64,000 nt of DNA from positions 248,001 through 312,000 of the forward strand of contig NZ_FTNF01000002.1 in the NCBI RefSeq assembly GCF_900156065.1, given 5' to 3'. A model generated the notes under the pieces. That model searched no databases and was not told the DNA's origin. It saw nothing but the letters and a program-made list of their open reading frames with translations. Source of the DNA: Micromonospora avicenniae (GTDB lineage Bacteria > Actinomycetota > Actinomycetes > Mycobacteriales > Micromonosporaceae). Position numbers and translations under genes: made by a program. Positions 35,844-45,304 of the stretch are shown piece by piece. The number at the start of each line of letters is the position of its first letter. Position 1 is the first letter of the stretch.

Positions 35844-37166
35844 TCACGACAGCGTCCCGGGGAAGCGGGCGCGGACCGCCTGGCCGTGCGCCGGCAGGTC
35901 CTCCACCGTCGCCAGGGTGACCACGTGCGGGGCGACCTCACGCAACGCGTCCTGCGAATACTCGACGAGGTGGATACCGCGCAGGAACGACTGCACCGAC
36001 AGGCCGGAGGAGTGCCGGGCGCAGCCACCCGTGGGCAGCACGTGGTTGGAGCCGGCGCAGTAGTCGCCGAGCGACACCGGCGACCACGAGCCCACGAAGA
36101 TCGCCCCCGCGTTGCGTACCCGCAGCGCCCACTCGCGGGCGTCCCGGGTCTGGATCTCCAGGTGCTCCGCGGCGTACGCGTCGACCACCCGCAGCCCGGC
36201 GTCGAGGTCGTCGACGAGCACGACGCCGCTCTGCTCGCCGGTCAGCGCGGTGGTGACCCGCTCCGCGTGCTTGGTCGCCGGCACCTGCCGAGCCAGTTCC
36301 CGCTCGACCGCCTCGACCAACTCGACCGACGGCGTGACCAGGACGCTGGCCGCGAGTGGGTCGTGCTCGGCCTGACTGATCAGGTCGGCGGCCACGTGCG
36401 CCGGGTCGGCGCTGTCGTCGGCCAGGATGGCGATCTCGGTGGGACCCGCCTCGGCGTCGATGCCGACCACACCGCGCAGCAGCCGTTTGGCGGCGGTGAC
36501 CCAGATGTTGCCCGGACCGGTGATCATGTCGACCGGCTCGCAGCGCGCGCTGTCCTCGGCGTCCACGCTCGCCCCGTAGGCGAGCATCGCCACCGCCTGG
36601 GCGCCGCCGACGGCGTAGACCTCGTCCACGCCGAGCAGCGCGCACGCGGCGAGCACCCGCGGATCGGGCAGGCCGCCGTTGTCCTTCTGCGGTGGGCTCA
36701 CCACCACCAGCGAGCGGACGCCGGCCTCCTGGGCGGGCACCACGTTCATGACGACTGTCGACGGGTACATCGCGAGGCCGCCGGGGACGTAGAGGCCGAC
36801 CCGTTCGACCGGCACCCAGCGTTCGGTCACCGTGCCGCCCGGCACCACCTGGGTGGTGTGGTCGGTACGCCGCTGGTCCGCGTGCACCCGGCGGGCGCGG
36901 CGGATCGACTCCAGCAGCGCGGCGCGTACCTCCGGATCGAGGGTGCTCTCCGCCGCGGCGATCACCTCGGCGGGCACGCGCAGCACCTCGGGGCTGATCC
37001 CGTCGAAGCGTTCACTCGCCTCCCGGATCGCCGCGTAGCCATGCTCCCGGACCGCCTCCACGACCGGCCGGATCCGCTCGACGGCGACCGACACGTCGAG
37101 TTGGGCACGGGGCAGCAGGCGGCGCGGATCAGGGACGCCGCCGCGCAGGTCGATCCGATTCAACAC
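35844..37166 (-). CDS. hisD: histidinol dehydrogenase
   Basis: 440 residues. Catalyses the last two steps, histidinol to histidine, with NAD+ and zinc. Marks are [64 protein letters not shown] with a zinc His, [10 protein letters not shown], and [20 protein letters not shown]. The GTG at 37166 (GTGTTGAATCGG) is 7 bases from a TAGACT -10, so the his operon transcript is probably leaderless. First gene of the operon. Confidence 0.97.
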   Translation of the reverse strand: MLNRIDLRGGVPDPRRLLPRAQLDVSVAVERIRPVVEAVREHGYAAIREASERFDGISPEVLRVPAEVIAAAESTLDPEVRAALLESIRRARRVHADQRRTDHTTQVVPGGTVTERWVPVERVGLYVPGGLAMYPSTVVMNVVPAQEAGVRSLVVVSPPQKDNGGLPDPRVLAACALLGVDEVYAVGGAQAVAMLAYGASVDAEDSARCEPVDMITGPGNIWVTAAKRLLRGVVGIDAEAGPTEIAILADDSADPAHVAADLISQAEHDPLAASVLVTPSVELVEAVERELARQVPATKHAERVTTALTGEQSGVVLVDDLDAGLRVVDAYAAEHLEIQTRDAREWALRVRNAGAIFVGSWSPVSLGDYCAGSNHVLPTGGCARHSSGLSVQSFLRGIHLVEYSQDALREVAPHVVTLATVEDLPAHGQAVRARFPGTLS

Positions 37167-37173
37167 CCTTGCG

Positions 37174-37179
37174 AGTCTA
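37174..37179 (-). promoter_or_regulatory. -10 box of the hisD operon (leaderless)
   Basis: TAGACT on the minus strand ends 7 bases before the hisD GTG. No leader peptide rich in histidine codons fits between them, so classical attenuation is unlikely here. Confidence 0.55.
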
Positions 37180-37260
37180 GGCGGCCGGTCAGCGGGTCGA
37201 CCGGCAGCGCCCGTACGGCGGGACGGTGAGCCGGGACACGCCGCCGACGGCGGATCGGGC

Positions 37261-37266
37261 TAGGCT
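37261..37266 (+). promoter_or_regulatory. -10 box for a leaderless LON-domain gene
   Basis: TAGGCT ends 7 bases before the GTG at 37274. It is divergent from the hisD promoter about 80 bp away. Confidence 0.55.
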
Positions 37267-37273
37267 CGACGGC

Positions 37274-37975
37274 GTGACTGCGCGGTTGCCGGTGTTCCCG
37301 TTGGGGACTGTGCTCTTCCCCGGTCTGGTCCTCCCACTGCACATCTTCGAGGAGCGCTACCGCGCGCTGGTCCGGCATCTGGTGGAGCTGCCCGAGGGCG
37401 CCCCGCGCGAGTTCGGCGTGGTGGCGATCCAGGCCGGCTGGGAGGTCGCCGCGACCTCGCCCGACGGCCGACCGCTGCCCGGCGGCGAGGTCACCCTGCA
37501 CGAGGTGGGCTGCACCGCGGAGCTGCGGCAGGTCACCGAACTGCCCGACGGCGGCTTCGACATCGTCACGGTCGGCCGGCGCCGCTTCCGGATCGCGGAG
37601 GTGGACCGGGGCGCGGCCCCCTACCTGACCGCCGAGGTGGAGTGGCTCCCCGAGCCCGGCGGCGCCGACGAGGCCGCCGAGCTGCTGGCCGCGCGGGTGA
37701 TCTCCGTGTTCCGGCAGTACCTCGGGATGATCCGGCCGGACCAGCAGGACCTCTCCGAGCAGCTCCCGGAGGATCCGACGGTGCTGTCCCACCTGGTCGC
37801 CGCCACGGCCGCGCTCACCGTCGAGGATCGGCAGCGGCTGCTCGCCATCGACGACACCGCGGCCCGGCTCCGCGCCGAGCTGCGGCTGCTCAACCGCGAG
37901 GCGGCTCTGCTGCGCCAGGTGCGGGCGGTTCCGGTGCCGTTGGGGGAGCTGGCGTCGCCGCCGACACCCAACTGA
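37274..37975 (+). CDS. LON substrate-binding (PUA-like) domain protein
   Basis: 233 residues starting VTARLPVFPLGTVLFPGLVL then PLHIFEERYRALVRHLVE, the hallmark N-terminal block of Lon protease, but no ATPase or protease domain follows. Residues 1-190 form the LON_substr_bdg fold; the rest is helical (LRAELRLLNREAALLRQVRA). Standalone copies are common in actinobacteria and of unknown role, perhaps substrate delivery for proteolysis. Its 3' end overlaps a convergent membrane-protein gene by 86 bp. Confidence 0.9.
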   Translation: MTARLPVFPLGTVLFPGLVLPLHIFEERYRALVRHLVELPEGAPREFGVVAIQAGWEVAATSPDGRPLPGGEVTLHEVGCTAELRQVTELPDGGFDIVTVGRRRFRIAEVDRGAAPYLTAEVEWLPEPGGADEAAELLAARVISVFRQYLGMIRPDQQDLSEQLPEDPTVLSHLVAATAALTVEDRQRLLAIDDTAARLRAELRLLNREAALLRQVRAVPVPLGELASPPTPN

Positions 37976-38846
37976 GCGCGGCCGGGTCGGGCTGCGGCTC
38001 GGGGCGCAGCGACGGCCAGCGGGACCAGCCGGCGAGCAGGGTGTACGTGACGGCCGCGCCGAACGCGGGCAGCAGCAGGTTGCCGTGCGGCACCGGCAGC
38101 ACGCCGAAGAGCCAGTCGATCCCCCCGGCTCGCAGGTCGGCCGGCTTGCTGAAGGCCTGCCCCTCCGGTGCGGTGGCCAGCAGCCGGTCGAACTCGGCCA
38201 GCCCGATCCGCCGTCCCACCTGCCAGGCCACCACCGCGGCGGCGAAGGCGCCGAGCACGGCGCTGGCCAGCCCGACCGGGCCGCGCCGCCGGCGCAGTAC
38301 GAACCAGAGCGCCAGGGCGGCGAGCACACCGAAGCCGAGCCCGAGCAGGCTGAACCAGCCGTCCGCCGCGATCGGCTGCTCCGGCTGCGGCTCGGCGTAG
38401 ACGGCGCCCAGAGTTGCCTTGATCACCGGGGTGCCCGGGGCGACCGCCGCCCAGAGCAGCCCGAGCGGCGCGCCGAGAACCGCCAGCGCCAGCCCCGCGC
38501 CGACCGCGCCGGCCCAGGCCCGCCGCGGCGTGTCGGTCACCGCGACCGGGTCGGATTCGGCAGCCGGACGGGCCGACGTACCTCCGGTCGCCGGCACCGC
38601 CTGCCCGGTACCGGGTCGCGCGCCGATCGGGTCGGTCCCGGGGGACGGCGAAGCGGCGGTCGACGCCGGGCCGCCACCGGTGGCGGGGTCGGCGTCCGAC
38701 GCGGACCGGAAGGGCTGCGCGGCGTGCGGGTCCGCGCCCGCGGGGTCCCCGGGGCGCGGGTCGGCTCCGGTCACGGTCGGGTCGACGTGCTCGGGCTCGG
38801 CGGGGTGGACGACGGGACGGTCGGGGTCGGGGGTGTCCGGACTCAC
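37890..38846 (-). CDS. membrane protein with long Pro-rich cytoplasmic arm, DUF2567-like
   Basis: 318 residues. Residues 1-105 are low-complexity (Pro, Asp, Gly, Thr) and probably disordered. Four membrane segments follow: WAGAVGAGLALAVLGAPLGLLW, WFSLLGLGFGVLAALALWFV, GLASAVLGAFAAAVVAWQVG and LLLPAFGAAVTYTLLAG. The extracytoplasmic loop PGTPVIKATLGAVYAEPQPEQPI resembles actinobacterial DUF2567 proteins. The GTG follows GAGAGG. It is the last gene of the group led by the MinD-like ATPase, 56 bp downstream of it. Confidence 0.75.
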   Translation of the reverse strand: MSPDTPDPDRPVVHPAEPEHVDPTVTGADPRPGDPAGADPHAAQPFRSASDADPATGGGPASTAASPSPGTDPIGARPGTGQAVPATGGTSARPAAESDPVAVTDTPRRAWAGAVGAGLALAVLGAPLGLLWAAVAPGTPVIKATLGAVYAEPQPEQPIAADGWFSLLGLGFGVLAALALWFVLRRRRGPVGLASAVLGAFAAAVVAWQVGRRIGLAEFDRLLATAPEGQAFSKPADLRAGGIDWLFGVLPVPHGNLLLPAFGAAVTYTLLAGWSRWPSLRPEPQPDPAALSWVSAATPAPPTAPEPPAPGAAEPPRG

Positions 38847-38902
38847 CCGATGATCCTCTCAGGCGGGCGAACCGGCGGGGGCGCCGGTGGCGGCAGTCCC
38901 CC

Positions 38903-40381
38903 TCACCGGGCGAACGGCTCCAGCATGACCGCGGCGGCGCGCAGCCAGGCCTGACGGGTCTCCGGTTGGAGCTGGGCGTACTCGATCGAGGATCCGGTCT
39001 CCAGCGCCGGGTCGTACGGCACCACGGCGACGGCGCGGGTCCGGCTGGCGAAGTGCCGCTCCAGGTCGTCCTGCAGCTGCGAACGACCCGGGGTCGGGCA
39101 GGAGATGAGGGTGACCGCGTTCTCGGCCAGTTCACCCATGCCGACCTCGTGCAGCAGGTCGAGCATCCAGTCCGCGCTGAACGCCGCGTCCTCCCGCGGC
39201 ACGGTGGTGACCACGAGCTGGTCGGCCGCCTGCATCACGGTGCGCCAGTTGGGACTTTCCACGTTGTTGCCGGTGTCCACACAGACCACCTCGTGGGTGC
39301 GCCGCAGCAGCTCCAGCACCCGCCGCACGGTGAACTGGTCGAGCCGCTGGGCGAATCGCGGGCTCTCCTCCCCCGCCAGCACGTCGTACGAGCCGTCGGA
39401 GGCGTGCCGCAGGAAGTCGTCGAGGCGGTCGAGCAGCGTGTCCCCCTCGAGGATCTCGATCTGCGCGAGTTCGGTGATCAGGTGCCGGATGGTCCGGGCG
39501 TGGCGGGCGCTGCCGGCACGCAGCCCCAGGGTGCCGCGCAGCTCGTTGTCGTCCCAGGCCAGTACGCCCCGCCCCCGCACGCTGCCGACCGTCGCCGCGG
39601 CGAGCACGGTCGCCGTCGTCTTGTGCACCCCGCCCTTGGGGTTGGCGAAGGCGATGACCCGTGGCGAGCCGAACTCCCGGCGCAGTACCGCTCTGGCCCG
39701 TTCCACCTCCGGGTCGGGTGCCGGTGGCCGCCACTCGGCCCGCGCCGAGTAGGTCCGGTCGGCGACCACCGGCGGCGGCGCGAGCGCCGGGGACGCGGGT
39801 GGCGGCGGGACAGGAGCGGGCGGGGCCGGCGGGACGGCGGGCGGGGCCGGGTAACTCGCCTCCGGGCGGTAGCCGTTCTCGAGCAGGGCGTAGCGGGACT
39901 CCGCCGGCCGCGGCTCGGACCGGTAGCCGTTGTCGAGCAGCGAGTATCGCGACTCGGGCGGCTCGGGCCGGCGCTGCTCCGGCACCCGGTGCGCCGGCTC
40001 GCCCGGATGTCCGGGATCGGAGCGGTACGCCGGCTCCGCCCGGTACGACGGATCGACGCGGTAGGTCCCCTCCGCCCGGTAGCCGGGATCCGCGCCGTAC
40101 GCCCGCTCACCGGGCTGGACGCCGTACGTCCGCTCGGGCTGGCCTGCGGCGGGCGCCCGGCCGGCGTAGCCGTTGTGGGCGGCTCGTCGCGGCAACGGCT
40201 CCGGCGGGGCGAGCGGCTCCGGCGGCGTGAGCGGCCTGGGCGGCGGTAGTGGGTCCTCGACCCGCCGGTCGGGCTCGGGCTGTTCAGCCCCTCTGCCGGC
40301 CAGTCGGGCGCGGTCGATCAGCGCCCGCCACCGCGGCGCTGGTTCGGCCGGCCGGCCCCAGCCGGTCTCGCTGCCCTCCAC
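38903..40381 (-). CDS. MinD/ParA-like ATPase with proline/tyrosine-rich repeat arm
   Basis: 492 residues. Residues 1-220 are a disordered arm with repeated short units such as YRADPGYRAE-type elements and the pair ESRYSLLDNGYRSE / ESRYALLENGYRPE. The ATPase begins at about 225: AFANPKGGVHKTTATVLAAA places the deviant Walker A (KGGxGKT) at 249, with His where Gly is usual. WDDNELRGTLGLR and EVVCVDTGNNVESP follow, and VVTTVPREDAAFS is the substrate Asp/Glu region. Related proteins in actinobacteria include EspI-like and cell-positioning ATPases. The GTG at 40381 follows GGGGAGGGC. Function unknown. Confidence 0.85.
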   Translation of the reverse strand: MEGSETGWGRPAEPAPRWRALIDRARLAGRGAEQPEPDRRVEDPLPPPRPLTPPEPLAPPEPLPRRAAHNGYAGRAPAAGQPERTYGVQPGERAYGADPGYRAEGTYRVDPSYRAEPAYRSDPGHPGEPAHRVPEQRRPEPPESRYSLLDNGYRSEPRPAESRYALLENGYRPEASYPAPPAVPPAPPAPVPPPPASPALAPPPVVADRTYSARAEWRPPAPDPEVERARAVLRREFGSPRVIAFANPKGGVHKTTATVLAAATVGSVRGRGVLAWDDNELRGTLGLRAGSARHARTIRHLITELAQIEILEGDTLLDRLDDFLRHASDGSYDVLAGEESPRFAQRLDQFTVRRVLELLRRTHEVVCVDTGNNVESPNWRTVMQAADQLVVTTVPREDAAFSADWMLDLLHEVGMGELAENAVTLISCPTPGRSQLQDDLERHFASRTRAVAVVPYDPALETGSSIEYAQLQPETRQAWLRAAAVMLEPFAR

Positions 40382-40477
40382 GGCTCGCCCTCCCCAGCGC
40401 GATCGATCTCCGCCCGACAGGCTACGAAGCAAACCCTATTCGGAACACACCGCCCCGCGCACGTTCCCGCGGCACGA

Positions 40478-41482
40478 TCATGATTCGATCGGCTGCGCCG
40501 TCCGCTCACCGGACTCATCGGGCGAGGTGGTGAGCGTCGGCGGCGGAGCCGAGGACCGCTGCTGCTCCGGCGTGGGTGACGGCTCGGTGACGGTGGGCGC
40601 CGGCTCGGACGACTCGCGCGCCGTCGGGCTGGGCGACACCGCCGGCGGACTTTCCGAGGGCGAGGTCGTCTGCTCGGGCAGCGCGGCGTCGGCCGGCGGA
40701 CGGACCACGTCGCGCTGTTCGGGCAGTGGCGGGGTGAACACCGTCCGGTCCAGCCGGCGCACCTCCGGCGCCGGATCGACCGCCCGGACGGCGCGCCGGG
40801 ACGCCACGGCACGCAGCGTCGCCGGCTGTGCCCGCACCACCGCCGCGTACACGCAGGCGCACCCGGCGCGGTAGGCGCTCGCCTCCGCGGCGGCCACCTC
40901 GGCGCCGCTGGCGTACACCTGGCGCAGCTCGGCGTCGTCGGTCGTCGCGGCGGCCCGCGCCCGGTAGTCGGCGGCCTCCCGCTCCTTGCGGTCAGCCAGC
41001 TCGGTCATCGCGGCGACCACGTCGTCGGGGACTCGTTGCGCCGGTATCCGGACGATCTCGGTCTGCCGGCCGGGCAGCGGCACCCGCCCGAACACCGCCG
41101 AGACCGACACGTCGCGGAACACCGCGTCCAGGCCCTGCGGGGGCAGGTAGTGGTCCAGGGAGACCAACGCGTACGTGCCGTCGGCGGGGGTCGCGGAGGG
41201 TGCCGGCAGCGCGGCCAGGTCCGCGGCCGCGGCCCGCAGGTAGCCCGGCACGGAGTCGCCGTCGACCACCCCGACCCGGGTCACCTCGCCGACGGTCGAA
41301 TCCCCGACCGGGCCGTCGTCGGCGGCCCAGACGGCGGCGAGCAGCACCGCCGTCACCGACAGCAGCGCCGTGCCGGTGAGTACCCGCGACCGGGACGAGG
41401 TCTCGCCGAGCCGCGCCACCGTCCGGCTCAGCAGCGGCAGGAGTCGCTGATCGATCTGGCGCAGCAGGTCGCCGGCACGCAC
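40478..41482 (-). CDS. membrane-anchored extracytoplasmic protein of unknown function
   Basis: 334 residues. A cytoplasmic 30-residue start (LLRQIDQRLLPLLSRTVARL) leads into a single membrane helix (VLTGTALLSVTAVLLAAVWA). The outside part has a folded region (about 60-220) with a helical hairpin, ELADRKEREAADYRARAAATT, and CXC in AGCACVYAAVV, then a Ser/Pro/Thr-rich tail (about 265-334) typical of wall-spanning segments. It lies between rluD and the MinD-like gene. The GTG at 41482 is the only start upstream of the helix. Confidence 0.68.
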   Translation of the reverse strand: MRAGDLLRQIDQRLLPLLSRTVARLGETSSRSRVLTGTALLSVTAVLLAAVWAADDGPVGDSTVGEVTRVGVVDGDSVPGYLRAAAADLAALPAPSATPADGTYALVSLDHYLPPQGLDAVFRDVSVSAVFGRVPLPGRQTEIVRIPAQRVPDDVVAAMTELADRKEREAADYRARAAATTDDAELRQVYASGAEVAAAEASAYRAGCACVYAAVVRAQPATLRAVASRRAVRAVDPAPEVRRLDRTVFTPPLPEQRDVVRPPADAALPEQTTSPSESPPAVSPSPTARESSEPAPTVTEPSPTPEQQRSSAPPPTLTTSPDESGERTAQPIES

Positions 41483-41524
41483 GGGCGGGTTCCCCTCGTC
41501 GGTCGGTGTCGGGCGGGCCGCCGC

Positions 41525-42469
41525 TCAGTCGCGCAGGATCCGGAGCGCGCGTTCCAGGTCGTCAGGGTAGTCGCTGACGAAGCGAACCTCCTCCCCCGTA
41601 CGGGGGTGCAGGAAGCTCAGTTCGCGGGCGTGCAGCCACTGCCGGTCGAGCCGGAGCCGGGCGGACAGGGTCGGGTCCGCGCCGTAGGTGAGGTCGCCCA
41701 CGCAGGGGTGGCGCAGGGTGGAGAAGTGCACCCGGATCTGGTGGGTACGACCGGTCTCCAGCCGGACGTCGACCAGGCTGGCGGCCGGGAACGCCTCGAG
41801 GGTGTCGTAGTGGGTGATGCTCGGCTTGCCGCCCGAGACCACGGCCCACCGGTAGTCGTGGGTGGGGTGCCGGTCGATCGGGGCGTCGATCGTGCCCCGC
41901 AGCGGGTCCAGGTGCCCCTGCACCACGGCGTGGTAGCGCTTCTCCACGTCGCGGTACTTGAACGCCCGCTTCAACGCGGTGTACGCCTGCTCGCTCTTGG
42001 CGACCACCATGACTCCGGTGGTGCCCACGTCCAGGCGGTGCACCACGCCCTGCCGTTCGGCCGCGCCGCTGGTGGAGATGCGGTGGCCGATCGCGGCCAG
42101 CGCGCCGATCACGGTGGGACCGGTCCAGCCGGGGCTCGGGTGGGCGGCGACGCCCACCGGCTTGTCCACCACCACGATGTCGTCGTCGGCGTAGATCACC
42201 CGCAGGCCGGGCACCGCCTGTGGCACCACGGTCGGCGGCGCGGGCGGGGCGGGCAGGGTCACCTCCAGCCACGAACCGGCCTTGACCTTGTGCGAGTTGG
42301 GCCGGGTCACGCCGTCGACGAGCGCGTCCCCGGCGTCCACCAGGGCCGCGGCGGCGGTACGGGACAGACCGAAGAGCCGGGACACCGCCTGGTCCAGCCG
42401 CATGCCGTCGAGGCCGTCCGGCACCGGCAGCGAACGCTGGCCGCCGCCCCCCGCGAATGCCGAGGTCAT
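41525..42469 (-). CDS. rluD: RluD-family 23S rRNA pseudouridine synthase
   Basis: 314 residues. An S4 RNA-binding domain ([20 protein letters not shown], about 23-90) precedes the catalytic domain, with the Asp in [17 protein letters not shown] and the conserved [18 protein letters not shown]. It makes pseudouridine in large-subunit rRNA. The ATG overlaps the lspA stop by 4 bp (ATGA), the usual lspA-rluD arrangement in Gram-positive bacteria. Confidence 0.95.
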   Translation of the reverse strand: MTSAFAGGGGQRSLPVPDGLDGMRLDQAVSRLFGLSRTAAAALVDAGDALVDGVTRPNSHKVKAGSWLEVTLPAPPAPPTVVPQAVPGLRVIYADDDIVVVDKPVGVAAHPSPGWTGPTVIGALAAIGHRISTSGAAERQGVVHRLDVGTTGVMVVAKSEQAYTALKRAFKYRDVEKRYHAVVQGHLDPLRGTIDAPIDRHPTHDYRWAVVSGGKPSITHYDTLEAFPAASLVDVRLETGRTHQIRVHFSTLRHPCVGDLTYGADPTLSARLRLDRQWLHARELSFLHPRTGEEVRFVSDYPDDLERALRILRD

Positions 42470-43077
42470 GCTCGCTCCCGCTGCTCGGTGATGGTCGCCG
42501 GGTCCGTGCTCGGGCGGCCGCCACGGCCGACCCGGCCGCCGTCGCGCTGGCGGCCGGTCAGTTCCAGGAGCACGGCGAGTACGACGCCGCAGACCAGCGA
42601 ACTGTCGGCCAGGTTGAACACCGGAAAGTACTCGCCGAACGGGCCGAAGACGCTGATCATGTCGACCACGTGGCCGACGAAGTGACCGGGGGCGCGGAAG
42701 ATCCGGTCCATCAGGTTGCCGAGGGCCCCGCCCAGCACGAGACCGAGCGAGATCGCCCACGGAACGGAGCGCAGCCGCAGCGCCATCCAGACGATCCAGC
42801 CGACCACCGCGATGGTGATCAGCGGGAAGACCCAGGTGTGGTCGGAGCCGATGCTCCAGGCGGCTCCGCTGTTGCGGATCAGGTTGAGGTAGATGAACCC
42901 GCCGAGCAGCCGCAGCGGCTCCCGGCCGGTGAGGTGCACCAACGCGAGGTGTTTGGTGAGCAGGTCGATCAGTAGGGCGACCAGCGCCGTGCCGACGAGG
43001 ATCGCGACGGCTCCCGGCCGGGCCCGGCGGTGGGCCGGTTCGTCGCTGCCGGATCCGGCGGACGGTGCTGCGCTCAT
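42466..43077 (-). CDS. lspA: lipoprotein signal peptidase II
   Basis: 203 residues with four membrane helices. The aspartic protease residues are in [20 protein letters not shown] and [22 protein letters not shown] is also diagnostic. It removes signal peptides of prolipoproteins at the membrane. The C-terminal tail ([20 protein letters not shown]) is a charged extension beyond the family core. The ATG at 43077 follows GGGGAGCAG; a GTG at 43110 is possible but has no ribosome site. Confidence 0.96.
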   Translation of the reverse strand: MSAAPSAGSGSDEPAHRRARPGAVAILVGTALVALLIDLLTKHLALVHLTGREPLRLLGGFIYLNLIRNSGAAWSIGSDHTWVFPLITIAVVGWIVWMALRLRSVPWAISLGLVLGGALGNLMDRIFRAPGHFVGHVVDMISVFGPFGEYFPVFNLADSSLVCGVVLAVLLELTGRQRDGGRVGRGGRPSTDPATITEQRERA

Positions 43078-43138
43078 CTGCTCCCCATCGACTCGGCGGT
43101 GATCGCTCACCGTCTTCTTCGCCGCCGGGGAGCGGACC

Positions 43139-43558
43139 TCAGCGCCGCTCCTCCAGCTGCTTGCAGGTCACGCAGAGGGTCGCCGACGGGAAGGCGGCGA
43201 GCCGCTCCACCGGGATCGGGTTGCCGCACCGCTCGCACCAGCCGTAGCTGCCCTCGTCGAGCCGCTCCAGCGCCCGTTCGACCTGCGTGATCCGTTCCAG
43301 GATGCTGTTGGCGAGAGAGATCTCCTGCTCCCGCTCGAACGTCTTGGTGCCGGTGTCGGCCTGGTCGTCCCCGGCCGAGTCGGTCAGCCGATCGCGCTGC
43401 AGCTCGGTGATCTCGCTCAGCGTCTGATCGTACTCGGCGCGGAGCTCGTCCCGCCGCGCCGCCAGAGCCGCCCGGATCTTCTCGGTCTCCGCGGCGCTGC
43501 GGGTGGGCTTCGCCACCGCCTTGCGGCTGGCGGTCCTGGTCTCGGCTGGCTTCGCCAT
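43139..43558 (-). CDS. TraR/DksA-family C4 zinc-finger protein
   Basis: 139 residues. A Lys/Ala-rich start leads into a coiled-coil hairpin (ETEKIRAALAARRDELRAEY to SILERITQVERALERLDEG), then the C4 zinc finger CERCGNPI and LCVTCKQLEE. DksA-type proteins insert the coiled coil in the RNA polymerase secondary channel; DxxDxA at the tip is not clearly conserved (DSAGDDQADTG), so a role in stringent control is uncertain. It lies 61 bp before lspA with a -35/-10 pair far upstream. Confidence 0.9.
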   Translation of the reverse strand: MAKPAETRTASRKAVAKPTRSAAETEKIRAALAARRDELRAEYDQTLSEITELQRDRLTDSAGDDQADTGTKTFEREQEISLANSILERITQVERALERLDEGSYGWCERCGNPIPVERLAAFPSATLCVTCKQLEERR

Positions 43559-43683
43559 GGTCGCTCCCTAGGCCGCGGAACCGCGGCGATCCGCGGAACC
43601 TGGACAGGGGGCACCGATCCGGCGACCCCCAGGTACGAAAAGGGGCGCGCAGCCACGTCCGCCGCGCACTCCAGAGGTTGGCA

Positions 43684-43712
43684 AGAATACGGAACGTACA
43701 GGCGTCCGACAA
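43684..43712 (-). promoter_or_regulatory. housekeeping-type promoter upstream of the dksA-like gene
   Basis: On the minus strand, TTGTCG (43712-43707) and TATTCT (43689-43684) are 17 bases apart, about 125 bases before the ATG. The intervening leader has a CCGCGG-rich hairpin near 43575-43600. This AT-rich patch stands out from its surroundings. Confidence 0.65.
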
Positions 43713-43782
43713 TGTGCCGCACCGACGTACCGCTATTCAGCCCCAAGCCCCACCTAATGGGGACAAAAGGAACGCTAGCAGA

Positions 43783-45282
43783 TCAATCGTCGGGGTCGTC
43801 GCCGTACTCGCCAAACCACCGGGCCAGCCGACCCCGCCGATCGACCGCACGCAACCGCCGCTCCGCCTCGTCCCGCGCGCTCGCGGTAGCGACGATCAAC
43901 AGGCTGTCGCCGGACTTGAGCCGGGTGCCCGGACCCGGTACGAAACCCACCCCGTCGCGCAGCACCAGGGTCACCGAGGCCCCCTGCGGCAACCGCAGTT
44001 CGTCGACGTGCACCCCGGCCAGCCGCGACCCCGCCGGCACCTCCAGCTGCAACAGATCGGCCCGCATCCGTTCCAGCGGCGCCGTCTCGACGTGCACCTC
44101 CGCCGCCTCGGCCGGCGCGGTCACCCCGAGGCGGCGGGCCACCGGCGCCAACGTGGTGGTCTGCAACACGGTGAAGATCACCACCAGTACGAAGACCGCG
44201 TCGAAGAGCCCCTCCGCGCCGGGCACCCGCTCGGAGAGCGGAATGGTGGCCAGCACGATCGGCACCGCACCGCGCAGCCCCGCCCAGGACAGGAAGGCCT
44301 GCTCACGCAGACCCACCCGGAACGGCAGCGCGGACACCGCCACCGACAGCGGCCGCGCCACCAGCACCAGGGCCAGCCCGGTCACCACCGCGGGGAGCAC
44401 CACCCCGTCGAGCCGACCCGGCGAGGCCAACAGCCCCAGCAGCACGAACAGACCGATCTGGGCGAGCCAGGCCAGCCCGTCGGCGAAACCGAGGATCGCC
44501 TGCCGGTGAGGCAGACGGGCGTTGCCGAGCAGCACCCCGGCGACGTAGACGGCGAGGAACCCCGAGGCGTGCAGCACCGCCCCGGCGGCGTACGCCAGCA
44601 CGGTGAAACCGACCACCGCGATCGGATACAACCCCGCCGACGGCAGCGCCGCCCGGCGCAGCGTCCAACGCCCGGCCAGGCCCGCCCCGACACCGACCGC
44701 GGCGCCCAGGATCAGCTCGTAGCCCACCAGGCCGACCTCGTACCACCACGGGTGCCCGGCGCTCTCCACGGAGAGCAGCACCACGAGCAGCACCACCGGC
44801 GCGTCGTTCATGCCGGACTCGGCCTCCAGCGAGGCCACCAGCCGGGGCGGCAGGCGCAGCCGGCGCAGGGTGGCGAACACCGCGGCCGCGTCGGTCGAGG
44901 AGAGCACCGCACCGTAGAGCAGCGACAACCGCCAGTCCAGCCCGAGCAGGAAGTGGACGGCGACCCCGACCACCACGATGCTGACGAGCACGCCGATCGT
45001 CGCGAGCACCGCGGACAGCGCGAGCACCGGGCGCAGCGTGCTCCACCGGGCACTGAGCCCACCCTCGGCGATGATCACGATGAGCGCGCAGAAGCCGAGG
45101 GTACGGGTCAGGGTCGCGTCTTCGAACTGGATCCCCAGCCCGGCCTCACCGATCGCGACACCCAGCGCCAGGTAGACCAGGAGGCTGGGTACGCCCAGCC
45201 GGGTGGAGAGCCGGACGGCGCCGACCGCCACCAACAGCACGGCAGCGCCGACGAGCAGCGCGAGATCCAGCCCGGACGTCAC
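43783..45282 (-). CDS. CPA1-type K+/H+ or Na+/H+ antiporter with C-terminal RCK/TrkA-C domain
   Basis: 499 residues, about 12 membrane helices. The ion-binding segments are LLYGAVLSSTDAAAVFATLRRL and ASLEAESGMNDAPVVLLVVL; GLRGAVPIVLATIPL is another family mark. The C-terminal part (about 400-480), LLQLEVPAGSRLAGVHVDEL to KSGDSLLIVA, is a TrkA-C regulatory domain as in NhaP2-type potassium/proton antiporters. The GTG at 45282 is chosen at the first membrane helix; upstream frame is shadow. It follows the DUF167 gene by 22 bp. Confidence 0.92.
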   Translation of the reverse strand: MTSGLDLALLVGAAVLLVAVGAVRLSTRLGVPSLLVYLALGVAIGEAGLGIQFEDATLTRTLGFCALIVIIAEGGLSARWSTLRPVLALSAVLATIGVLVSIVVVGVAVHFLLGLDWRLSLLYGAVLSSTDAAAVFATLRRLRLPPRLVASLEAESGMNDAPVVLLVVLLSVESAGHPWWYEVGLVGYELILGAAVGVGAGLAGRWTLRRAALPSAGLYPIAVVGFTVLAYAAGAVLHASGFLAVYVAGVLLGNARLPHRQAILGFADGLAWLAQIGLFVLLGLLASPGRLDGVVLPAVVTGLALVLVARPLSVAVSALPFRVGLREQAFLSWAGLRGAVPIVLATIPLSERVPGAEGLFDAVFVLVVIFTVLQTTTLAPVARRLGVTAPAEAAEVHVETAPLERMRADLLQLEVPAGSRLAGVHVDELRLPQGASVTLVLRDGVGFVPGPGTRLKSGDSLLIVATASARDEAERRLRAVDRRGRLARWFGEYGDDPDD

Positions 45283-45304
45283 GGTCGCACAGCCCGGGCG
45301 TTCC

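Noticed and set aside
43565..43600. CCGCGG-rich hairpins before the dksA-like gene considered as a riboswitch
   Set aside because: Simple GC dyads without a recognisable aptamer; noted only as leader structure.
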